Shown here: piece by piece, positions 1 to 4,900 of the stretch
Layout: the number at the start of each line of letters is the position of its first letter
Position numbering within the stretch: the first letter of the stretch is position 1
NCBI GenBank assembly: GCA_027022125.1
Contig: JALVZI010000452.1
Coordinates: forward strand, 1 to 7,592
Reading direction: 5' to 3'
DNA from: Anaerolineae bacterium
GTDB taxonomy: Bacteria > Chloroflexota > Anaerolineae > 4572-78
DNA: 7,592 bases
Made by a program: the position numbers and the translations under genes
Notes under the pieces: generated by a model
Told to the model about the DNA's origin: nothing
What the model saw: the letters and a program-made list of their open reading frames with translations, nothing else
Database searches by the model: none

Positions 1-1008
1 GGGGGATGTGGAAGCCACCAGCCGGTAGATGGTCGTCACGTCGGGTGTAACCTGTAAATCGCCGGGGGCGGTCACCCCCGCATCGCCGCCGGGATAGAGG
101 AAAATTTGGTCTGCGCCGCTGACATCCCATTGCAGCAGCACCGTTTCTCCGGCGGTGATATTCAGTTTATCCGCCCGAAAATAATGTATGACGGGAAAAT
201 CGGGCAGTGGAACCGGCGTGCTGGTGGGCGTGGGGATGGCGGTAGCGGTGGGCACGGGAGTCGGTGTTGGCGGGCTGACAACCACCGGCACATTTTCGGC
301 GTGCAGTGCCGTGCCATAAGCCGCATTCGCCGATGCCCAACCCTGCCCGTTCGGCGCACCGGGGAAAGACACCAGCCACCATGTGCGTTCCGCGTTCACC
401 CCCAAAATTTCCACAGACATATCCGCCGGTAAAATGCCGATAACCTGAAATTGGGTGGATGGACCCGTGCGGATATTCAAATCGGCTTTTGCCAGCAGCG
501 TCGGAGTGGGCGGTGTGGGCGTGAGTGTCGGTGTTGCGCTGGGCGCGGAAGTGGCAGTGGGCGTGATATTTTCGCCGGAAACAGGTGTTTCGGCGACGGG
601 GGTAAACGTGCTGCGCGCCACCGTCACCTGCGCCATCGGCTCACCCACCGAAACGGTGATGACCGCCGGTTCGCTCTGGATGCCATTCATATCCACCGCG
701 CGCACTTCCAACCGGTACGACCCCACTGCGGTGGGCGTCCACGGCTTTTCCATGGTGAATGATTGCGCGCCGGCGGCATCGGCGGTGTCGGTCAGTTGCC
801 CGTTCACCCAAAATTCCACACGGTCAATACCCGATTGACTGATGCCGATAGCCTTCACTTCCGTTGATTTTCCCACGGTCAACACGGCGTTATTTTCCGG
901 TTTGACCAGCGTCACCACCGGTGCGGGGGTTCTTGCCAAACTGCAGCCGGTCATCAGCACGGCAATAAAAACCCAAAATACCGATAGTTTCCACTGTCTG
1001 CGATTCAC
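1..1008 (-). CDS. Modular surface lipoprotein (Ig-like, SH3-like, Ig-like), C-terminus cut by window edge
   Basis: This open frame of 336 codons runs off the left edge with no stop. I start it at a GTG (1006-1008) because AAGGAG (1015-1020) lies six bases upstream. The N-terminus is a lipoprotein signal peptide: basic MNRRQWK, a hydrophobic stretch, then a lipobox-like LMTGC with the lipidated Cys at 22. It should therefore be exported and anchored in a membrane. Residues about 30-121 form an Ig-like beta domain (SGIDRVEFWVNGQL). Residues 137-170 are a Thr/Pro-rich linker. Residues about 173-240 look like a bacterial SH3 domain (ADLNIRTGPS at 175-184, then WW at 210-211 and GWA at 223-225). 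A second TP linker (246-267) leads into another Ig-like domain from 271 (ITAGE, LQWDVSGA, TTIYRL), incomplete here. The gene lies 17 bp downstream of a related lipoprotein, so the two probably form an operon. The role is unknown; cell-wall or glycan binding is an inference from the SH3-like domain. Confidence 0.85.
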   Translation of the reverse strand, partial: MNRRQWKLSVFWVFIAVLMTGCSLARTPAPVVTLVKPENNAVLTVGKSTEVKAIGISQSGIDRVEFWVNGQLTDTADAAGAQSFTMEKPWTPTAVGSYRLEVRAVDMNGIQSEPAVITVSVGEPMAQVTVARSTFTPVAETPVSGENITPTATSAPSATPTLTPTPPTPTLLAKADLNIRTGPSTQFQVIGILPADMSVEILGVNAERTWWLVSFPGAPNGQGWASANAAYGTALHAENVPVVVSPPTPTPVPTATAIPTPTSTPVPLPDFPVIHYFRADKLNITAGETVLLQWDVSGADQIFLYPGGDAGVTAPGDLQVTPDVTTIYRLVASTSP

Positions 1009-1014
1009 GGTTCG

Positions 1015-1020
1015 CTCCTT
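1015..1020 (-). promoter_or_regulatory. Ribosome binding site setting a GTG start
   Basis: The minus strand reads AAGGAG, six bases before the GTG at 1006-1008, within the 17-bp gap behind the TAA of the upstream lipoprotein gene. No ATG in this frame has a comparable site ahead of the signal peptide, so this site fixes the start. Confidence 0.75.
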
Positions 1021-1025
1021 TTTCG

Positions 1026-2612
1026 TTACGGGCGCACCAGCGCCGCCACCACCCATACCGCCGCAGAATCATTCACCTCTGCGCCATAATTTGCCTGCAA
1101 AATAAACTCACCCTGCGCCCCGGCGGGCACATCGGTCAGCGGAAACGTGCGCGCGGCAATCACGCCATCGGGATTGAGTGCAACCGCCCCCAACTGAATG
1201 GGCGATTGTCCCACCGGTTGAAATGCCACACTGTATGTTGCGCCGTTGGATGCCGTTGTGCCGTTTAAAAATGTCATCTGCAATTGAATTTTATCGGTGG
1301 GCTGAACGCCGCCCGCCAAATTGAAAATGTATCGCCCTTGCACAAATGCTGCGGTTGCCGGATGAATTTCCAGCACGCGGGCGGCGGTTGTGCCGTTTTG
1401 CAGGGTAACATTATCGCGCCACAGCACATACGCCAGCGACGGGTCGGGCGGGGTTTCAGCGCGGGGGTCGCGCCCGAAAGCAACCGGCGTGCCGTCGTCG
1501 GTTTGCCAGATGGCGGTATTTGCCGCCGCGATAAAATCAATCAGGGTGACGGGCTGTGCCACCGTTACCGTCACCTGCGCGGTCGAAACACAATCGCCAT
1601 CGCGGGCGGTCAGGGTATATTGCGTGGTTTCCGGCGGAGAAACCGTCAGCGTGCTGCCCGATTGCCCCGGTTGACCCACATTCGGGGTGATGGTAATTTC
1701 TTTCGCGCCGCTCACCTGCCATTGCAGTGTCGCCGATTGCCCGGCGGTGATGGCGCTCGGCTGAGCGGTGAACAGCGAAATTTCGGGATTTTTGCAGGTT
1801 TGCGGCACCACAATTTCCGCCAAACATTGTTCGCCGAACGGGCTGCCATCGGGTGCAAACAGTTGCCACACACTGCGATATGTGCCCGGTGCGGCAGGGG
1901 CTTCCATATTCAGGCTGATGTCCACTGTGTCCAGCGCGCGGGTGGGCGGCACATCAATGCGGCTCGCGCCCAAATCAGCGCCGTTCACAAAACTGAAGGT
2001 ATAACCCGCGCCCCAATCGCACGTGCCGGTATTTTTGATGCGCCACGTTTTGACAAATTTTTCGCCGGGCTGCACTTTTGTGCCATCGGGCACGGTAACA
2101 TCCGACACCAGCACGGCATTATTGGCGCAGGCAATCAGCGATGAAGTGGGAGTGGGGTTCGGCGCGGGGGGCAATGGGCGGGTCGAAACGGCGACGAGAT
2201 TTTCCACCGCTTTCAGCCGCAACACAGTTTCCGCCGGGTTCACATTCGGATTGACCGAAAAGGCTTTTATTTTCAGGGTATAATCGCCCGGTTTTTTGGG
2301 GATGAAATCATATTCGGATTTGAAAAACGTTTGGGAAAACGGCGGATTCTGAATATCCACCAGTTGGTCATTCACAAAAATTTGCACATCGCGGATGCCG
2401 TCCGGGTCGCTGTGGGCGGAAATGATGGTGGTTTTTTCTCCCACCGGCACGGGGTTGGGAATGACATCATTCAGCACCACCGATTCGACGGTGCGTTTGG
2501 GCAGCGGGTTGATGCGAGAGGCAATGAAATTCGGCGTGGTTGAACATGCCGCCAGCATCGGCAGCAGCACCAAAAAGAGCCACAGAGATGTATATCGCTT
2601 TTTTGCCGTCAC
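1026..2612 (-). CDS. Modular surface lipoprotein with NBR1-type Ig domain
   Basis: I place the start at GTG 2610-2612 because GGAGG lies five bases ahead. The in-frame ATG at 2640-2642 has no such site and would put ten extra residues before the signal peptide. The product is 528 aa. A basic, hydrophobic signal peptide ends in the canonical lipobox LAAC, with Cys23 the predicted lipidated residue. Residues about 41-135 are an Ig-like domain (DGIRDVQIFVNDQL). Residues 145-158 are a Pro-rich linker. Residues about 161-270 match the NBR1-type Ig domain: FVKTWRIKNTGTCDW at 186-200, then a GTYRSVWQLF segment. Residues about 274-351 are a second Ig-like domain (ITAGQSATLQWQVSGA, TTQYTLTA). Residues about 355-528 form a further beta-rich module, which I recall as recurrent in Chloroflexota secreted proteins but cannot name. 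Five cysteines (162, 198, 263, 273, 341) could form disulfides. It is the first gene of the lipoprotein pair. Binding or scaffolding is likely; no catalytic motif is seen. Confidence 0.88.
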   Translation of the reverse strand: MTAKKRYTSLWLFLVLLPMLAACSTTPNFIASRINPLPKRTVESVVLNDVIPNPVPVGEKTTIISAHSDPDGIRDVQIFVNDQLVDIQNPPFSQTFFKSEYDFIPKKPGDYTLKIKAFSVNPNVNPAETVLRLKAVENLVAVSTRPLPPAPNPTPTSSLIACANNAVLVSDVTVPDGTKVQPGEKFVKTWRIKNTGTCDWGAGYTFSFVNGADLGASRIDVPPTRALDTVDISLNMEAPAAPGTYRSVWQLFAPDGSPFGEQCLAEIVVPQTCKNPEISLFTAQPSAITAGQSATLQWQVSGAKEITITPNVGQPGQSGSTLTVSPPETTQYTLTARDGDCVSTAQVTVTVAQPVTLIDFIAAANTAIWQTDDGTPVAFGRDPRAETPPDPSLAYVLWRDNVTLQNGTTAARVLEIHPATAAFVQGRYIFNLAGGVQPTDKIQLQMTFLNGTTASNGATYSVAFQPVGQSPIQLGAVALNPDGVIAARTFPLTDVPAGAQGEFILQANYGAEVNDSAAVWVVAALVRP

Positions 2613-2617
2613 AAATG

Positions 2618-2622
2618 CCTCC
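2618..2622 (-). promoter_or_regulatory. Ribosome binding site favouring GTG 2612 over ATG 2642
   Basis: The minus strand reads GGAGG, then five bases, then GTG at 2612-2610. The upstream in-frame ATG (2642-2640) is preceded only by A/T-rich sequence. A possible -35 box, TTGTCA (2677-2672), lies upstream, but I see no convincing -10 at the right distance, so I do not call a promoter. Confidence 0.7.
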
Positions 2623-2682
2623 AAACGGTAACTATTCGGCATGGTTTATTGATGCTGAAATCGCCTTGATATGACAACTTGC

Positions 2683-2857
2683 GTGAAACGTGATGCGTGA
2701 TTGGTGATTAGAGATTGGCGATTCGTATTGCGTATTTCGTGTCGCGTGATGCGTGAATTGTTCATCCCCTTGCTTCTTGCTTCCTGCTCCTTGCTTTCGT
2801 GAAACATGAGACCTTGGACTTCAAACCCGAAACTCGAAACCAGAAACCTTGAACCTA
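2683..2857. repeat. Degenerate 7-bp repeat array, 25 units in one register
   Basis: This array fills most of the 258-bp gene-free gap between the membrane protein and the lipoprotein pair. Reading the plus strand in sevens from 2683 gives three successive unit types without loss of register. Units at 2683-2759 vary around GTGATTG or GTGATGC. Units at 2767-2794 vary around TTCTTGC. Units at 2823-2857 vary around AAACCNG. Transitional units lie between. No open frame of note crosses it. Similar heptad arrays are known as STRR/LTRR elements in filamentous cyanobacteria, and I recall similar intergenic DNA in Chloroflexota. The function is unknown. Confidence 0.75.
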
Positions 2858-2870
2858 TTATCAGCCTGCC

Positions 2871-3359
2871 CTACCCGTAATCTTTAAACAATCCCGACAA
2901 CCCCAGTGCAAATATCACCCCGCCGATGATGATGAACACCACGCCGACAACCAGCGCCACCCAAACAATTCCCTGCGTGAATGTTGTCCATCCGGCAATC
3001 AACCCGCCCAGCGCAAACAATCCACCCACCGCCATCAGCAAAACGTGTACATTTGCCAGCGGCTGCAGCCATTGCAAAACTTCTCTGCCGAATACACCGG
3101 CAATTACAAATGCCAGCAGCCAAATGGTTATCTGTGCGGAGAGAAACCAGCCCGGCAGGGTTGGGTCGGCGCCGAAACCAAACGGCGCACAGCCGAATAT
3201 CCCCCCCCAAGCCACAAAAAACAAACTTTGCAATATACCGATTTGCCCTTCGCCGCGAACAACTTGCCAAATACCGCGAATGGCATATCCCACTGCAACT
3301 GCGCCGATAATATGGAACGCCGATAAAAACGCCAACAAAAAAAACGGGTTATCTCCCAT
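2871..3359 (-). CDS. Unrecognised membrane protein with five predicted helices
   Basis: This 162-aa protein is not one I recognise. It is almost wholly hydrophobic, with five likely transmembrane helices at about residues 6-27, 42-62, 72-90, 104-124 and 131-154. The loop between helices 1 and 2 carries Arg28, Arg35 and Glu37. The segment CAPFGFGADPTLPGW (57-71) links helices 2 and 3. A short tail ends in KDYG. There is no signal peptide and no catalytic or transport signature. The ATG at 3357-3359 directly follows a strong promoter and a very short leader with GGGAG at its 5' end. It appears monocistronic: the upstream neighbour on this strand ends 267 bp away behind a terminator-like palindrome, and the next gene begins beyond a repeat array. 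The hydrophobicity pattern and promoter make it a credible gene. The function is left open. Confidence 0.8.
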   Translation of the reverse strand: MGDNPFFLLAFLSAFHIIGAVAVGYAIRGIWQVVRGEGQIGILQSLFFVAWGGIFGCAPFGFGADPTLPGWFLSAQITIWLLAFVIAGVFGREVLQWLQPLANVHVLLMAVGGLFALGGLIAGWTTFTQGIVWVALVVGVVFIIIGGVIFALGLSGLFKDYG

Positions 3360-3372
3360 AGAACGATGTTCT
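3360..3372 (-). promoter_or_regulatory. Inverted repeat in the leader of the membrane-protein gene
   Basis: The 13-bp sequence AGAAC-ATC-GTTCT is a perfect 5-bp inverted repeat. It lies between GGGAG (3371-3375) and the ATG (3357-3359) and occupies nearly all of the short predicted leader. It could be an operator overlapping the early transcribed region, or a small RNA hairpin that brings the weak Shine-Dalgarno closer to the start. It could also be chance. Confidence 0.35.
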
Positions 3373-3382
3373 CCCGATTAAA

Positions 3383-3411
3383 ATTATATCTCAATTCGGC
3401 AATTTAATCAA
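3383..3411 (-). promoter_or_regulatory. Sigma-70-type promoter of the membrane-protein gene
   Basis: On the minus strand, TTGATT (3411-3406) is followed by a 17-bp spacer and a perfect TATAAT (3388-3383). Transcription would begin near 3375, giving a leader of only about 16 bases before the ATG at 3359. Spacing and -10 are ideal. The -35 matches TTGACA at four of six positions. Confidence 0.7.
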
Positions 3412-3535
3412 CATAAGATTATGCCGGGTTTCCGACATTGCGGTATTCAATTGTATTTTGAGGATTGTTTTTGAGCAAACCCGCCCCATCGCTCTATAAA
3501 TTTAATGATTGATGTTACACAGTGTGAGCAAAAAC

Positions 3536-3563
3536 GTAGGGGCGGCTCGCGAGCCGCCCCTAC
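3536..3563. repeat. Perfect 28-bp GC-rich palindrome (REP-like, probable terminator)
   Basis: GTAGGGGCGGCTCG (3536-3549) is followed directly by its exact reverse complement (3550-3563). Palindromes with GTAGGGGCG ends are scattered through many bacterial genomes as REP-like elements; that is recalled, not searched. On the minus strand the hairpin begins 63 bp after the flavoprotein stop and is followed immediately by GTTTTTGC. It could therefore end transcription of the ATPase-flavoprotein unit. It has no T-tract on the plus-strand side. Confidence 0.75.
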
Positions 3564-3585
3564 CTCCGTTTCGGCTTGCCGGAGG
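3563..3585. repeat. Second hairpin abutting the 28-bp palindrome
   Basis: CCTCCG (3563-3568) and CGGAGG (3580-3585) are complementary arms around an 11-base loop. On the minus strand this hairpin is transcribed just before the large palindrome. It may be part of the same dispersed element or a second fold in a compound terminator. Confidence 0.45.
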
Positions 3586-3626
3586 AAATCAAACGCTCGG
3601 CTGTATAATGCATCGGCAGCATCCGC

Positions 3627-4796
3627 TCACCACAGGGGTTTGACACGCCTCATTTTTGCGGCGGAAAACGGCGCGATATTGCGATTGACGAGCCGGTAAA
3701 ATCGCACAATCAGCGGGAACAGATACCACACCATCGCCAGCAATCGCGGCGATTTGATGCGATACAGTATCCGTGCCAGTTTTACCCGCTGCGGCAACTG
3801 CGATAACAGCGGGTCGGCGAGCACACGCCGCCCGTAATCGGAAAAAGAAAAATCGCCCCGCGCAAATGCCGCCGCGATTGCCCGCGCCGCCACCTGCCCG
3901 TATCCCAGCGCAAAAGAGATGCCCTCCCCCACAAACGGATCTACACCCGCCGCGTCGCCCGCCAGCAGCATGCGCGGGCGCGCCAAATTACCCCCCGCAT
4001 CGAACCAGCGAATGGGATGCCCGTGAATCGTTTCGGTTGCCAGTGTGCACTGCCGCACCGAAAATGCCTGCGTCAGCGCCGTTTTCAGCGGGGCGCGGGG
4101 GTGTTCCGCACGGACGCGGCTATCGAACACCCCGCGATTCATCATTGTTTGACCGTGCCGCAGGCTGGGAAAATCCCACACATACCCCTGCACCCCTTCC
4201 CGCTGCACCGAAAAATCGAACACGGCGATACCACCGGCAAAAAGCGGATGGTCAGCCGATTCGGGCGAAATGACTTCCAGCAACCGCGCCAGCGGCGGGT
4301 GTTCGGCGGCGTGCGCCCAGCCCAATTTCCGGCGCACAAAACTGGTCGAGCCGTCGGCGATGACCACTGTTTTCGCCCGAATTATCCCCTGCTCGGTGAC
4401 CACCCGCACAAAATCCGCCGTCGGTTGCACATCGGTTACAGCCACCCCCTGCCGCACCGATACCCCACGCGCTTCGGCTTGGCGCACCAGCCAGTGGTCA
4501 AACGCCGCGCGGTGCATCACCCGAAAAACGGGGTCGCCATATATGGCGTGCACTATTTTTCCAAATTGAAACCGCATCTCGCGGATGGGCACATGCTGCG
4601 CGGGAAAATCCAAGCCCAGCGCATCCAAAATCGCCAAACCGGTTTGCGTCACCCCGCCGCCGCACAATTTTTCGCGGGGATGGACGGCTTTATCCACCAC
4701 TATCATCCGCCCCGCCCAACCGGCATCCATCTGCACCAAATGCAGCGCAGTGGAAATGCCGGCGGGTCCTGCACCGATGATGAGCACGTCCACCAT
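3627..4796 (-). CDS. FAD-dependent oxidoreductase, geranylgeranyl reductase family
   Basis: This flavoprotein probably reduces C=C bonds in an isoprenoid chain (lipid, quinone or pigment side chain); the substrate is not readable from sequence. With the ATG at 4794-4796 it has 389 aa, and the Rossmann fold begins at once: DVLIIGAGPAGIS, with GxGxxG at residues 8-13. CGGGVT (45-50) is the cysteine-glycine motif typical of the geranylgeranyl reductase family. RAAFDHWL (96-103) and ADG (147-149) follow the family pattern. GDAAGVDPFVGEGI (280-293) is the second FAD-binding motif. The tail from about 355 is hydrophobic then basic, suggesting membrane association. The frame stays open upstream to a TTG at 4898 that overlaps the ATPase stop and has purine-rich AGGAAGGG ahead. 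That start would add 34 polar residues encoded by repeat DNA. I prefer 4796 because it is the family's usual N-terminus, but it has no Shine-Dalgarno, so the start is open. Confidence 0.88.
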   Translation of the reverse strand: MVDVLIIGAGPAGISTALHLVQMDAGWAGRMIVVDKAVHPREKLCGGGVTQTGLAILDALGLDFPAQHVPIREMRFQFGKIVHAIYGDPVFRVMHRAAFDHWLVRQAEARGVSVRQGVAVTDVQPTADFVRVVTEQGIIRAKTVVIADGSTSFVRRKLGWAHAAEHPPLARLLEVISPESADHPLFAGGIAVFDFSVQREGVQGYVWDFPSLRHGQTMMNRGVFDSRVRAEHPRAPLKTALTQAFSVRQCTLATETIHGHPIRWFDAGGNLARPRMLLAGDAAGVDPFVGEGISFALGYGQVAARAIAAAFARGDFSFSDYGRRVLADPLLSQLPQRVKLARILYRIKSPRLLAMVWYLFPLIVRFYRLVNRNIAPFSAAKMRRVKPLW

Positions 4797-4804
4797 TTCA
4801 ATGG

Positions 4805-4832
4805 GAGATTGGAGATTAGAGATTGGAGATTG
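4805..4832. repeat. Tandem 7-bp repeat, four units of GAGATTG
   Basis: Four consecutive heptads lie directly upstream of the preferred flavoprotein start: three exact GAGATTG units and one GAGATTA. The 23-bp stretch at 4809-4831 differs at only two positions from 2701-2723 in the other array, so the two loci carry the same repeat family. Confidence 0.8.
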
Positions 4833-4835
4833 GTC

Positions 4836-4900
4836 ATTCGCCGATTTGCTCATTTGCTCATTCGCACCATTCGCCGATTTGCTCATTTGCCCATTCAATC
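4836..4900. repeat. 8-bp-period array containing a 33-bp direct repeat
   Basis: Reading the plus strand from 4836 gives eight units of eight bases (one of nine) around ATTTGCTC or ATTCGCCG. Within it, the 23-bp sequences at 4835-4857 and 4868-4890 are identical, offset by 33 bp. The last unit covers the ATPase stop codon (4895-4897). If translation of the flavoprotein begins upstream, the 33-bp offset keeps frame and encodes the heptapeptide QMSKSAN twice. Confidence 0.8.

Noticed and set aside
63..80. GC-rich hairpin (CGGGGG with CCCCCG) near the left edge
   Set aside because: It lies inside a well-supported coding frame and is explained by Gly, Pro and Thr codons.
1284..2144. A 286-codon plus-strand open frame opposite the NBR1-domain lipoprotein
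   Set aside because: No domain or signal is visible, composition is of the antisense type, and the minus-strand gene is well supported.
2640..2642. ATG start for the NBR1-domain lipoprotein, ten codons upstream of the chosen GTG
   Set aside because: It lacks a ribosome site and would place polar residues before a complete signal peptide, while the GTG has GGAGG at five bases.
3360..3372. GAAC-NNN-GTTC considered as a LexA (Cheo-type) SOS box
   Set aside because: The Gram-positive LexA box has four central bases and wider conserved flanks. Three central bases do not fit.
3604..3609. TATAAT on the plus strand next to the flavoprotein stop
   Set aside because: There is no -35 at a suitable distance and no plus-strand gene downstream.
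3505..3699. A small plus-strand open frame crossing the 28-bp palindrome
   Set aside because: It consists of repeat DNA plus the antisense of the flavoprotein end, with no ribosome site.
4835..4890. Two identical 23-bp repeats separated by 10 bp, considered as a CRISPR remnant
   Set aside because: The spacer is far too short, the repeats are themselves made of 8-bp units, and no cas gene is present.
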